Assembly: GCF_004320525.1 (NCBI RefSeq)
Contig: NZ_SIHX01000005.1
Location: forward strand, 310,001 to 374,000
DNA: 64,000 nucleotides
From: Arthrobacter sp. S39
GTDB lineage: Bacteria > Actinomycetota > Actinomycetes > Actinomycetales > Micrococcaceae
Direction: 5' to 3'
In this document: piece by piece, positions 39,583 through 48,497 of the stretch
Position numbering within the stretch: the stretch's first letter is position 1
How the letters are laid out: the number at the start of each line of letters is the position of its first letter
Notes under the pieces: generated by a model
The model's input: only the letters and a program-made list of their open reading frames with translations
What the model was told of the DNA's origin: nothing
Database searches by the model: none
Made by a program: the position numbers and the translations under genes

Positions 39583-42483
39583 GTGGCGCTGGACCTGAAG
39601 CCGGCGCCCGGGGCGCGCCGGCAGGCTTTCCGTGTCGCCGTCCGGATGGCGCGGCGCGACATCCGCCGCCACACAGGGCGTTCCCTCCTCATCATCCTGC
39701 TGATCATGCTGCCGGTGGCGGCCATGACCGGTGCCCTGACACTCTTCCAGAGCAGCCAGGAGACCGTTGCGGAGCGCGTGCAGTACCAGCTCGGCGGCAC
39801 GCAGGCCCGCTTCCGGCCGATGGCCATGGCCAACGGCCATATGGTCCAGGACCCAATCAACGAAACCCGGATCTCCTCCAGCAACTGGGACCGCGACCCT
39901 GACTTCGTGCCGAAGGATCCGCAGGACGTACTGCCCGATGGCTATGCCGTGCTGCCCGAAACCACCCTGGACCTGACCGCTGAGTCGGGCGCCGCCGAGG
40001 TGTCGCTCATCGGGCGGGCCGTGGACGCCCTGGCCCCTGCCTTTGCAGGCAAGTACACATTGCTCCAGGGCCGGGCGCCTGCGACCGGCGCCGAGATGCT
40101 GGTATCGCCGGGGCTGCTGGAACGGTTCGGGCTGGGACTGGGGGAGGAGCTGTCGACGTCGGCCGGGACGTTTGCGGTGGTTGGGACTCTTCGTGACGCC
40201 GGCTATTCAGACAGCAACTCGATCGTGTACCTCAAACCCGGGCAAGGGGGCCTGGGTGGCCAGGCGCCGGCGCAATCCGCACCTTCCGAGGTACCCCAGC
40301 CGGCGGTGGTCAAGGGCACGATGTATTACCTGGTGGGCCCGGAACCCGTGACCTGGAGCCAGGTCCGGGAGGCCAACGCCGCCGGGGTAGCCGTGCTGTC
40401 CAGGTCGGTGGCCTTGAACCCGCCGCCGGAGGACCAGCGCGGCACGGACGGCACATCGATGGGGAACAACAGCTCAACACCCTTCTCCGCATACGTGACG
40501 GGGGCGTTCCTCGGCGCGCTGGCGCTTCTCGAAGTGGGGCTGCTCGCCGGCGCCGCGTTTGCCGTCGGCGCCAAAGGCCAGGTCCGCGAACTGGCGCTGC
40601 TGGCGGCGTCGGGAGCCGAAACCACCACTATCCGCTCGGTGGTGATGGCCGCGGCACTCTGGTTGGGCGGCATCGCCGTTGCCGCCGGTGCGGCCACCGG
40701 ACTGGCGGCGGCCGCCGCCGTCGTTTTTGTGGCGCGCATGAATGGATCGGTCCGTTTCCCGGGATTCCATCCGGACACGCTCCTGACCGTGGTGGCCATG
40801 GCCATGGGCTTCGCCGCCTGCCTGCTGGCCGCACTGGCACCCGCGCGGCAGGTGGCCCACCAGGCTGTCCTCGGCGCGCTCAAATCGGGACGGGCACCTC
40901 TCGCCGCAGGCAAGCGGCCTGCGGTCCTTGGCGCCGTCCTGCTCGGCGTGGCCGCCGCCGCACTGGCAACGGGCAGCTGGCTTGCCCTCTCCAGCGAAGA
41001 CCCGGATGTTTTCATCTCGCGGACGCCGGTCATCGCCTGGTTCCTGCTGGGAGGCGCCGTCCTGGGTGTGGTGTCCCTGGTCCTGCTGACCGGGAGCGTG
41101 GTGGCGTTCCTCGCCCGGCGGGCCGGGCGGCTGCCACTCGCGGCACGCATGGCCGCCCGGGATTCTTCACGCAACCGTAGCCGGACGGTGCCCGCGGTGG
41201 CTGCCGTCCTCGCGGCCGCCACCCTCGCCAGTGCCGGCATGGTGCTGGCTTCCAGCCAGCAGGCGAACGAACAGGAGAACCACTACTGGTCAGCCCTGCT
41301 GAACCAGGCGGCCGTGCCGCTGCTGGCCGGACAGGCCATGCAGGCCGACGGAACCGTACCGGAACCTAAACAGATGGACCCAGCCGCGGTGGCATCAGCA
41401 CTGGACGGTGCCCTGGACACGGTTGAATGGACCCGTGTGCTGCGCACGCCCGGTATCCGGAACTGCGAGATGCGCCCGGAACTCATGGACGCCGCACCTG
41501 CCCGGACACCCACATCGAGCTGCCTGCAATACTCCCTGGCCGTTCCCGAAGGCAACGAGTGCCCGAAGACTGCCGGCCAGCGTGTCCTCGACCCCGACGA
41601 CTGGCGCTGCCAGGGCCCGATGCGCCCGTATGCATCCCAGGGCAGTGTCGGCTCGATCGTGGTGGGGACAGCGGATGACGTGGAAAAAGTCCTTGGAAAG
41701 GCGCCGACGGCGGAAGCGCGCGATGTGCTGGCCGCCGGCGGGATGGTGGTGACCAATCCCGTGTTCGTCCGCGACGGGCGCGTCGCCCTGGTGGCGCAGG
41801 ACGTGCGGAAACCCTCGCCCGGGGTTGCCAATGCCGATGCCTTCCAGGGATACCAGGAAGAAGGCAGGACGGACCTGGCCGCGGCGGTGCTGGAGCCGGA
41901 CGTCAACGTGCCCTACTACGGAATCGTTTCCCCTGAGGCTGCGGCTGCGGCGGGAATGCTCCTGGAAGACGGGGCCCTGCTGGTGCAGCTCAGTGCCTTC
42001 CCCGATGCCGCCCAGACGGACAAGGCGTCCTCCGCCCTCGCCGTCGTCTACGGGAACCAGTACACGTCGCTGCGTGTGGAGCGCGGGGCGGAACGGGATT
42101 CCTCGCTGATTCTCTGGTCCATTGTTGGACTGGGTGCGCTGATCACCCTGAGCGCGGCGGGCATCACCACGGGGCTGTCCATGGCGGACGCCCGCAAAGA
42201 CCACGTGACCCTGGCCGGCGTGGGCGCGGCCCCGCGGCTTCGGAAAGCGCTCGCAGGTTCGCAGGCCCTGATGACGGCGGGTCTGGGAACTTTGTTGGGA
42301 AGTGTTGCCGGCACCGTGCCCGGGGTGCTGGTGGTGACCGCCACCGGGCTGGCGCGCACCGCCGTCGTGCCCTGGCTCCAGCTGGCCGCCCTGCTGGTCG
42401 CCGTGCCGCTGACCGGTGCCGCACTGGCCTGGCTGTTTACCCGGGCGAGGTTGCCGATGTCCCGCCGGGAGGTCGGGACCTGA
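39583..42483 (+). CDS. FtsX-like ABC permease (MacB/BceB-type, two FtsX domains)
   Basis: A 966-residue permease starting at GTG 39583, one base after the ATPase stop. It begins with a membrane helix (RSLLIILLIMLPVAAMTGALTLF), has a large extracytoplasmic domain, a first FtsX block (about 310-440, LALLEVGLLAGAAFAVGAKGQVRELALLAASGA), further helices, a second external domain, and a last FtsX block (LGALITLSAAGITTGLSMADARKDHVTLAGVGAAP onward). This duplicated layout is common for actinobacterial exporters of antimicrobial peptides. Upstream in-frame codons from 39511 lie inside the ATPase gene and were rejected. Confidence 0.9.
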   Translation: MALDLKPAPGARRQAFRVAVRMARRDIRRHTGRSLLIILLIMLPVAAMTGALTLFQSSQETVAERVQYQLGGTQARFRPMAMANGHMVQDPINETRISSSNWDRDPDFVPKDPQDVLPDGYAVLPETTLDLTAESGAAEVSLIGRAVDALAPAFAGKYTLLQGRAPATGAEMLVSPGLLERFGLGLGEELSTSAGTFAVVGTLRDAGYSDSNSIVYLKPGQGGLGGQAPAQSAPSEVPQPAVVKGTMYYLVGPEPVTWSQVREANAAGVAVLSRSVALNPPPEDQRGTDGTSMGNNSSTPFSAYVTGAFLGALALLEVGLLAGAAFAVGAKGQVRELALLAASGAETTTIRSVVMAAALWLGGIAVAAGAATGLAAAAAVVFVARMNGSVRFPGFHPDTLLTVVAMAMGFAACLLAALAPARQVAHQAVLGALKSGRAPLAAGKRPAVLGAVLLGVAAAALATGSWLALSSEDPDVFISRTPVIAWFLLGGAVLGVVSLVLLTGSVVAFLARRAGRLPLAARMAARDSSRNRSRTVPAVAAVLAAATLASAGMVLASSQQANEQENHYWSALLNQAAVPLLAGQAMQADGTVPEPKQMDPAAVASALDGALDTVEWTRVLRTPGIRNCEMRPELMDAAPARTPTSSCLQYSLAVPEGNECPKTAGQRVLDPDDWRCQGPMRPYASQGSVGSIVVGTADDVEKVLGKAPTAEARDVLAAGGMVVTNPVFVRDGRVALVAQDVRKPSPGVANADAFQGYQEEGRTDLAAAVLEPDVNVPYYGIVSPEAAAAAGMLLEDGALLVQLSAFPDAAQTDKASSALAVVYGNQYTSLRVERGAERDSSLILWSIVGLGALITLSAAGITTGLSMADARKDHVTLAGVGAAPRLRKALAGSQALMTAGLGTLLGSVAGTVPGVLVVTATGLARTAVVPWLQLAALLVAVPLTGAALAWLFTRARLPMSRREVGT

Positions 42484-42617
42484 TCCACACTCAGCACAAG
42501 GCCCGATGTTAGGGGAATTACGTCACACGGTTGGGTCTTTTTGATTGGACCGATCGGGCCTACGGTGGGAGGCAGGACGCTGTCCAGCCCGGGCAGCCGG
42601 ATACGGAGGAACCTCTT

Positions 42618-42902
42618 ATGACAACGCATGTTGCCGATTGCAGTGTTACCCGTTGCTCCTTCAACGACCACGAAGGCTGCACAGCCCATGCCATCACGGT
42701 CGCGGGGAGTACTGACCACGCCAGCTGCGCCACGTTCATTGACACCGGAACGCACGGTGGGCTGCCCAAGGTCCTGGCAGATGTTGGGGCGTGCCAGCGC
42801 TCCGAGTGTGTCCACAACGACCATTTGATGTGCAATGCCCCTGAAGTCCATGTGGGACCGGGTGCTGACAACGCGGATTGCCTCACCTACTCGCACGCGT
42901 AG
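42618..42902 (+). CDS. Cys-rich protein with two DUF1540 repeats
   Basis: A 94-residue protein made of two similar Cys motifs: CSVTRCSFNDHEGC ... CATF (C8, C13, C21, C37) and CQRSECVHNDHLMC ... CLTY. Each has the C-x4-C-x7-C-x15-C-like form of DUF1540, a small presumed metal-binding domain of unknown function. No signal peptide. ATG 42618 has GGAGGA seven bases upstream, so it should be well translated. It stands alone between the exporter and cstA, with its own terminator. Confidence 0.88.
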   Translation: MTTHVADCSVTRCSFNDHEGCTAHAITVAGSTDHASCATFIDTGTHGGLPKVLADVGACQRSECVHNDHLMCNAPEVHVGPGADNADCLTYSHA

Positions 42903-42932
42903 TTGCGGCTCCCCTCCGGGACCAGACATCCA

Positions 42933-42970
42933 GAAGGCCTCCGCCCGGGAAACCCCGGACGGAGGCCTTC
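42933..42970 (+). terminator. Terminator after the DUF1540 gene
   Basis: GAAGGCCTCCG (42933-42943) and CGGAGGCCTTC (42960-42970) form a perfect 11-bp stem with a G/C-rich interior that can extend it. The rest of the 247-bp gap to cstA holds a second GC hairpin at 42994-43012 and presumably the cstA promoter. Confidence 0.75.
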
Positions 42971-43149
42971 CGTGCGCTCAGCAGGGGGAACTTCCCGCCG
43001 GCGCCCGGCGGGACCCTCGCTTGGCGCCCGGCGCCCGCCGTTCATCGCAGGGACACGCAGGCCGGCCACAAAGCGGGCCTCTTGTTGGCCCCGCATTGGT
43101 AGGGTGCCTTGGAGCAAATCACTGACGCAGTAAATCTCAAGGAGGAGAC

Positions 43150-45450
43150 ATGGCCGGAATGCCAGACGAACTGAGTGGCCCGCGGCCCGGGGGTGGCCAA
43201 CTGGCCACCGACCCGAAGCTGCCGGCAACTGCCGTGGACGACGCCGTCCGGGAGGCCGAAGACAAAAAATGGACCCCCGCCAAGATTGCGCTCTGGGCAG
43301 CCATCGCCCTGCTCGGCGGCGTTGCCTGGTTCATGGTCGCCATTATCCGGGGCGAGACGGTCAACGCGATCTGGTTTGTGTTCGCTTCGGTTTGTACGTA
43401 CCTGATCGGATACCGCTTCTATTCGAAGGTTATCGAGCGCTACATCACCAAGCCCGATGACCGGCGCGCCACCCCCGCCGAGTACAAGGCTGATGGCAGG
43501 GACTATGTCCGCACCGACCGCAACGTCCTGTTCGGCCATCACTTTGCAGCCATCGCCGGTGCCGGTCCCTTGGTAGGACCCATCCTCGCCGCCCAGATGG
43601 GGTACCTCCCCGGAACCATCTGGATCATCATCGGCGTGGTGTTCGCCGGAGCAGTCCAGGACTACGTCGTGATGTTCTTCTCCATGCGCCGCGGTGGCCG
43701 TTCCCTCGGCCAGATGGCCCGCGAGGAACTCGGCGTCGTGGGCGGTACGGCAGCGCTGATAGCCACCCTGCTCATCATGGTCATCATCGTGGCGATCCTG
43801 GCGCTTGTTGTCGTCAACGCCCTGGCGGAAAGCCCCTGGGGTGTCTTTTCCGTCGGCATGACCATTCCCATCGCACTCTTTATGGGCGTTTACCTTCGGT
43901 TCCTCAGGCCAGGCAAGGTCATGGAAGTGTCGCTGATCGGTTTCGTGCTGCTCATGGCAGCCATCATCGGCGGCGGCCTCGTGGCGGACACGGAATGGGG
44001 CGCGGCGTTTTTCACCCTGGACAAGATCACCATCGCCTGGGGTCTCATCGTGTACGGCTTCATCGCCGCCATCCTCCCCGTCTGGCTCCTGCTGGCACCC
44101 CGTGACTACCTCTCCACGTTTATGAAGATCGGCGTGATCGTGATGCTCGCGCTGGCCATCATCGTGGTCCGGCCGGAAATCACTGTCCCGGCCTTCAGCG
44201 AGTTCGCCAGCAGGGAGAACGGACCGGTCTTCCCGGGGGCCTTGTTCCCGTTCCTCTTTGTCACCATTGCCTGCGGCGCGTTATCCGGATTCCATGCCCT
44301 GATCTCCTCCGGAACAACGCCCAAGCTCATAGAGAAAGAGCGGCAGACCCGCTACATCGGTTACGGCGGCATGCTGATGGAGTCCTTCGTGGCCATTATG
44401 GCCCTCGTCGCTGCGATCTCCATTGACCGCGGACTTTACTTCGCCATGAATGCCCCCGCCGCCCTGACTGGCGGAACCGTGGAAACGGCCGCCACCTGGG
44501 TCAACAGCCTGGGTCTGGCCGGCGTGAACATCGGGCCGGAGTTGCTTTCCGAGACGGCTAGGAACGTCGGTGAGGAAAGCATCGTCTCACGCACCGGCGG
44601 CGCACCCACCTTGGCGGTTGGCCTGGCCCACATCATGCAGCAGTTCATCGGCGGCACCGCGATGATGGCGTTCTGGTACCACTTCGCCATCATGTTCGAG
44701 GCCCTGTTCATCCTCACCGCAGTCGACGCCGGAACCCGCGTTGCGCGTTTCATGCTCCAGGACTCCATCGGCAACTTCGCCCCCAAGTTCAAGGAACACT
44801 CCTGGCGCCCCGGTGCCTGGCTGTGCACCGCCGTCATGGTGGGCGCCTGGGGTCTGGTGCTCCTGATGGGCGTGACTGATCCGCTGGGCGGGATCAACAC
44901 ACTGTTCCCGCTGTTCGGCATCGCCAACCAGTTGTTGGCTGCCATAGCCTTGTCGGTCTGCCTGGCCATCGTCGCCAAACGCGGGACCTTCAAATACTTG
45001 TGGATTGTTGCCCTGCCGTTGGCCTTTGCCGCGGTGGTCACCATTACGGCCAGCTTCCAGAAGATCTTCTCCCCGGTCCCGGCCGTGGGCTACTTCGCCA
45101 ACAACGCAGCCTTCTCTAAGGCGCTTGCCGACGGAAAGACCGAATTCGGCTCCGCCAAGTCTGTGGTCGCAATGGAAGCCGTGGTCCGGAACACGGCAAT
45201 CCAGGGCTGGCTGTCCATTATCTTCGTGGTGCTGAGCATCATCGTTATTGCCACCGCGATCCTGGCCACCTACAAGGCCTTCCGCAACCAGCAGGCGGGA
45301 ATCGCAAACAGGGACCACGAGGATGAGGCACGGCCGTCCAGGGTCTTCGCACCAGCCGGGCTTATTCCCACGCCGGCGGAACGGGAGTTGGCAGCCGAGT
45401 GGAACAAGCTGCCGGCAGACCTCCGGTTCGAAAAGGCACGGCACCACTGA
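43150..45450 (+). CDS. cstA: Carbon starvation protein CstA (pyruvate/peptide transporter)
   Basis: A 766-residue membrane protein with about 16-18 helices. The family motif YIxGYRFYSKxIE is visible as YLIGYRFYSKVIERYI, followed by HHFAAIAGAGPLVGPILAAQMGYLPG and AGAVQDYVVMFFSMRRGGRSLGQMA. CstA and its relatives take up pyruvate and, in some reports, peptides when carbon is short. The start is set by a very strong AAGGAGGAG site. It overlaps the downstream ybdD-like gene by one base, the usual partner arrangement. Confidence 0.96.
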   Translation: MAGMPDELSGPRPGGGQLATDPKLPATAVDDAVREAEDKKWTPAKIALWAAIALLGGVAWFMVAIIRGETVNAIWFVFASVCTYLIGYRFYSKVIERYITKPDDRRATPAEYKADGRDYVRTDRNVLFGHHFAAIAGAGPLVGPILAAQMGYLPGTIWIIIGVVFAGAVQDYVVMFFSMRRGGRSLGQMAREELGVVGGTAALIATLLIMVIIVAILALVVVNALAESPWGVFSVGMTIPIALFMGVYLRFLRPGKVMEVSLIGFVLLMAAIIGGGLVADTEWGAAFFTLDKITIAWGLIVYGFIAAILPVWLLLAPRDYLSTFMKIGVIVMLALAIIVVRPEITVPAFSEFASRENGPVFPGALFPFLFVTIACGALSGFHALISSGTTPKLIEKERQTRYIGYGGMLMESFVAIMALVAAISIDRGLYFAMNAPAALTGGTVETAATWVNSLGLAGVNIGPELLSETARNVGEESIVSRTGGAPTLAVGLAHIMQQFIGGTAMMAFWYHFAIMFEALFILTAVDAGTRVARFMLQDSIGNFAPKFKEHSWRPGAWLCTAVMVGAWGLVLLMGVTDPLGGINTLFPLFGIANQLLAAIALSVCLAIVAKRGTFKYLWIVALPLAFAAVVTITASFQKIFSPVPAVGYFANNAAFSKALADGKTEFGSAKSVVAMEAVVRNTAIQGWLSIIFVVLSIIVIATAILATYKAFRNQQAGIANRDHEDEARPSRVFAPAGLIPTPAERELAAEWNKLPADLRFEKARHH

Positions 45451-45653
45451 TGAGCGCGGGATTAGCCGCCATTTCCACCGGGTTCCGGGGGATCGCCCGG
45501 TACCTGGGCGGTGTCCTTGGCGCGGACGCGTACTCCAAGTATGTGGAGTTCCACCGGGAGGCAGGGCACCAGGAGCCTCCATTGACCGAACGGGAGTTTT
45601 GGCGGGACCGCACGGACCGCCAGGACTCAAACCCGCAGGGCCGGTGCTGCTGA
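45450..45653 (+). CDS. YbdD/YjiX-family small protein (CstA partner)
   Basis: A 67-residue protein with the compact YbdD motif: RGIARYLGGVLGADAYSKYVEFHREAGHQEPPLTEREFWRDR. Members are nearly always encoded directly after cstA or btsT and are thought to be needed for transport activity. It shares its first base with the last of cstA (TGATG), implying coupled translation. Confidence 0.92.
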   Translation: MSAGLAAISTGFRGIARYLGGVLGADAYSKYVEFHREAGHQEPPLTEREFWRDRTDRQDSNPQGRCC

Positions 45654-45654
45654 A

Positions 45655-46119
45655 TTGACGGGCTTGCAGGCCGGGGTCGCGATCCGCAGGCTCGGTCCGG
45701 AGGACGCGGAGCTTTTCAACAGGCTGTCCGAGGCTGACAACCTGTTTGACGAGGACCCTTCCGGGGCGCCGTCGGGGGCATTAACGCCCGACGGCGCCCG
45801 CGCCTTCCTTGCCGATCCGTCCGTGCTGTTCTGGGTCGCCGAGTCCGGCCCGCTGACAGTGGGCTTCCTCCATTGCATCGTGCAGCGCAGGCGCACCGCC
45901 GGACCCTGGGCAGAGCTGCTGCTGATGGAGATGGGTGTCCACACCGAGTGGCGGCGCCAGGGAGTCGGCACTGCCCTCGTCTCGACCATGGAGCTCTGGA
46001 TGGCCGGCCACGACGTCTTGGAGGTGTGGGTTCCGGCGAATACCTATGCGGTGGGTTTCTACCTGAAATCCGGTTTCACGCCGGACGAGGGCGCGATTCT
46101 GGTCAAGCAGCTTCATTGA
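45655..46119 (+). CDS. GNAT-family N-acetyltransferase
   Basis: A 154-residue acetyltransferase. After an N-terminal strand (VAIRRLGPEDAELFNRL) it shows the acetyl-CoA-binding loop LLMEMGVHTEWRRQGVGTALVSTMELWM (about 84-111, Q/R-x-x-G-x-G/A) and the terminal VPANTYAVGFYLKSGFTPDE. The acceptor substrate is unknown. TTG 45655 lies two bases after the ybdD stop, suggesting read-through translation; GTG 45676 is a possible alternative start. Confidence 0.85.
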   Translation: MTGLQAGVAIRRLGPEDAELFNRLSEADNLFDEDPSGAPSGALTPDGARAFLADPSVLFWVAESGPLTVGFLHCIVQRRRTAGPWAELLLMEMGVHTEWRRQGVGTALVSTMELWMAGHDVLEVWVPANTYAVGFYLKSGFTPDEGAILVKQLH

Positions 46120-46157
46120 CTGGCTTGGGTGCCGCCGGCTCGTGAGAGTATGAACGC

Positions 46158-46790
46158 ATGAGCGATCCGAAAGACACTCAGCCATCAGACGACCTCCCTG
46201 TGGAGGGCACAACCCTCGAGTCCGCGGGGCCCACTGTCCCGGGTGCTGACCGAGGGGCGGCCGGCGGGAAGCCCAGGCCAAGCAGCCTGCAGGACCTCGT
46301 GGACGAACCCGCGAAAGTCATGCGGATCGGCACCATGATCCGCCAGCTGCTGGAGGAAGTTAAGGCTGCGCCACTGGACGACGCCGCCCGGGGACGCCTG
46401 GCAGAGATCCACGAGCGGTCCATCAAGGAACTCGAAGACGGGCTTGCGCCTGAGCTGGTGGCGGAACTGGAACGGATCAGCCTCCCTTTCCCTGACGACG
46501 CCACCCCTTCGGATGCCGAGCTCCGTATCGCCCAGGCCCAGCTGGTGGGTTGGCTGGAAGGTCTCTTCCACGGAATCCAGACGGCCATCGCAGCCCAGCA
46601 CGCCGCCAGGGAACATGCGGCAGCCCAGCTCCAGCTCAGGCAGCTTCCACCAGGAACAGTGATTGCTCCCGGGGTGGTTATCGGCGAGAACGGCGAGCCG
46701 CAGCGCGCCTCCGCGGCAGGCCAGGGGCACGCCCCGGGCAAGTCCGGACAGCCGCAGGATCCGGACCACGGTCCCGGCCAGTACCTGTAG
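46158..46790 (+). CDS. bpa: Bacterial proteasome activator Bpa (PafE)
   Basis: A 210-residue ATP-independent ring-forming activator of the actinobacterial 20S proteasome. The core four-helix part reads VDEPAKVMRIGTMIRQLLEEVKAAPLD ... LAEIHERSIKELEDGLAPELVAELERI ... LRIAQAQLVGWLEGLFHGIQTAIAAQH (about 48-160). The C-terminus ends GPGQYL: the final GQYL is the motif that inserts into the proteasome alpha ring to open its gate. The N-terminus is disordered and acidic. Proteasome genes are not in this window. Confidence 0.93.
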   Translation: MSDPKDTQPSDDLPVEGTTLESAGPTVPGADRGAAGGKPRPSSLQDLVDEPAKVMRIGTMIRQLLEEVKAAPLDDAARGRLAEIHERSIKELEDGLAPELVAELERISLPFPDDATPSDAELRIAQAQLVGWLEGLFHGIQTAIAAQHAAREHAAAQLQLRQLPPGTVIAPGVVIGENGEPQRASAAGQGHAPGKSGQPQDPDHGPGQYL

Positions 46791-46797
46791 GTTATTT

Positions 46798-47253
46798 TTG
46801 GGATTCTTTACCGCCGCCCGCCAAGGGCGAAAAGACGACGCCGAACTCGGCCAGGGCCTGTGGCGCCGGGCCCACGACAGGTTCCACCGTGGCCTGGACC
46901 GGTACCACCAGGTGCTGGAGGGCGTCGAGGACGATCAGCTGTACGCCGAACTGGTTGATATCGCCAACGAACTGGCCGGACTCCTGGACCGCGTCCGCGA
47001 GATCTGCGTGGAGGCCCAGCGCCGGTCGCCCAGCGACGGCCTGGACATTCCGGGACCCCTTGCCGGCGTCCACCGGTCGCTGTCCAAGGCCGGAAATTCG
47101 TTGGCAACTACGGCAGAGGCGGCCGCGATGCTGCGGCTTGCCGTGGGGCCGGTCCCGGTGGGCGCGGCCTCCGTCCGGAGGCGCGCCGAATCGGTGTTCG
47201 AACAGGTGGCAGACGCCGAACGCCGCCTCGCCGAGGACACCGCCGGCCGATAG
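46798..47253 (+). CDS. Hypothetical helical protein following bpa
   Basis: Not recognised as a named family. A 151-residue soluble protein that appears all-helical: DDAELGQGLWRRAHDRFHRGLDRYHQVLEGV, YAELVDIANELAGLLDRVREICVEAQRR, AGVHRSLSKAGNSLATTAEAAAMLRL and SVFEQVADAERRLAED. I take TTG 46798, 7 bp after the bpa stop, since no ATG/GTG fits and the helical pattern begins there. Tight spacing suggests co-expression with bpa, possibly as a modulator or client. Confidence 0.7.
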   Translation: MGFFTAARQGRKDDAELGQGLWRRAHDRFHRGLDRYHQVLEGVEDDQLYAELVDIANELAGLLDRVREICVEAQRRSPSDGLDIPGPLAGVHRSLSKAGNSLATTAEAAAMLRLAVGPVPVGAASVRRRAESVFEQVADAERRLAEDTAGR

Positions 47254-47336
47254 CCCGGGAGTATTCCCGGTTAAGCGTGTGGCTTAGCGGGGCCGTTTCG
47301 TTTCGGCCACCGGCGATCGTTTGGCACGATGGCGGA

Positions 47337-48185
47337 ATGACTTCTTCTACCCCCACACTCACTTTTAACGATGGACACACCATTCCCCAGCTTGGATATG
47401 GTGTGTGGCAGGTTGAGGACGGCGTCGCGGAGAAGGTGGTCCGCCAGGCATTCGAGGCCGGCTTCCGCCACATCGACACCGCCAAGATCTATGGCAACGA
47501 GGCAGGCGTCGGCCGCGCGATTGCATCTTCCGGCCTTTCCGCCGAGGAAATCTTCATCACCACCAAGCTGTGGAACGCCGACCAGGGCTACGAGGCCACC
47601 CTCGCGGCCTTCGAGGAATCCCTGGACCGTCTGGGCCTCGAAACCCTGGATCTGTACCTGATCCACTGGATGCAGCCTCAGCAGGACAAGTACGTGGACA
47701 CCTGGAAGGCCCTGATTGAGCTCCAGAAGCGCGGCCGGGTCCGGTCCATCGGTGTTTCGAACTTTACCGTCGAGGGCCTGCAGCGCCTGATCGACGAAAC
47801 CGGCGTGGTTCCGGCCATCCACCAGATCGAGCTGCACCCGTACTTCAGCCAGCGTGAACTGCGCGAGTTCGGTGCGTCCCAGGGCATCATCACCCAGGCG
47901 TGGTCCCCGCTGGGACAGGGCGGCGAGCTCCTGGAGGATGCAACCGTGGCTGCCATTGCCGCCAAGCACCAGGCGACGCCCGCCCAGGTGGTCATTGCCT
48001 GGCACCTGGCCGTAGGCAACGTCGTCATCCCGAAGTCGGTCACCGAGTCCCGCATCCGGGAGAACTTCGCGGCTCTGGACATCGCCCTCGACTCCGGCGA
48101 CGTCGAAGCCATCAACGGCCTGGACCGGACCGCCAGCGGCGAGGGCCGGATCGGCCCGGATCCCGCCGTCTCCGACTTTGCTTAA
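47337..48185 (+). CDS. Aldo/keto reductase (2,5-diketo-D-gluconate reductase-like)
   Basis: A 282-residue NADPH-dependent aldo/keto reductase of the AKR5 type. The catalytic tetrad is visible in order: Asp and Tyr in GFRHIDTAKIYGNE, Lys in FITTKLW, and His in DLYLIHWM. Cofactor-binding elements are SIGVSNFTVEGLQRL and IPKSVTESRIRENFAALDIAL. It reduces carbonyls such as methylglyoxal or diketogluconate; the physiological substrate is not evident. ATG 47337 directly precedes the first strand (TLTFNDGHTIPQLGYG). Confidence 0.94.
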   Translation: MTSSTPTLTFNDGHTIPQLGYGVWQVEDGVAEKVVRQAFEAGFRHIDTAKIYGNEAGVGRAIASSGLSAEEIFITTKLWNADQGYEATLAAFEESLDRLGLETLDLYLIHWMQPQQDKYVDTWKALIELQKRGRVRSIGVSNFTVEGLQRLIDETGVVPAIHQIELHPYFSQRELREFGASQGIITQAWSPLGQGGELLEDATVAAIAAKHQATPAQVVIAWHLAVGNVVIPKSVTESRIRENFAALDIALDSGDVEAINGLDRTASGEGRIGPDPAVSDFA

Positions 48186-48227
48186 AGCCCATTGACAGGC
48201 CCGGCGCTCCCTGACGGGGTGCTGTCA

Positions 48228-48264
48228 GCCCCGCCCTTCCCGGTTTATCCGGGCCGGGCGGGGC
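48228..48264. terminator. Terminator between aldo/keto reductase and the small minus-strand gene
   Basis: GCCCCGCCC (48228-48236) and GGGCGGGGC (48256-48264) form a stem, with an inner CCCGG/CCGGG pair. It lies between convergent genes and can serve both. Confidence 0.7.
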
Positions 48265-48272
48265 TGCCTGCT

Positions 48273-48458
48273 TTAAGCGGCGATGCGTACCTGCTCGACG
48301 GCGACGGTATCGATGACGGCCCACGACTCCTCGCCGGAGCAGGAACGGTCAGCGAAGCGCTCGGCTTCGGCTTGTGTGTCAAAGCTCTCGGCCCGGATCC
48401 TGCCGGAATCGGCATCGAAGTACGTGACGTGAAATTCCTGAACCAGTTGGTTTTCCAT
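48273..48458 (-). CDS. Small hypothetical protein, 61 residues
   Basis: Not recognised. It reads like a single beta-alpha-beta unit: VQEFHVTYFDADSGRIRAESFDTQAEAERFADRSCSG, then EESWAVIDTVAVEQVRIAA. Coding bias is like that of neighbouring genes. ATG 48458 is preferred to the TTG five codons earlier. It ends just before a terminator shared with the aldo/keto reductase gene. Confidence 0.6.
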   Translation of the reverse strand: MENQLVQEFHVTYFDADSGRIRAESFDTQAEAERFADRSCSGEESWAVIDTVAVEQVRIAA

Positions 48459-48497
48459 AAATCCAGTGTGCAACCAGGGTCTGACAATAACGGTGCA

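Noticed and set aside
42513..42545. GGGAAT-type (SigR-like) promoter before the DUF1540 gene
   Set aside because: GGAAT is present but the expected GTT at 18-19 bp is not; too weak to list.
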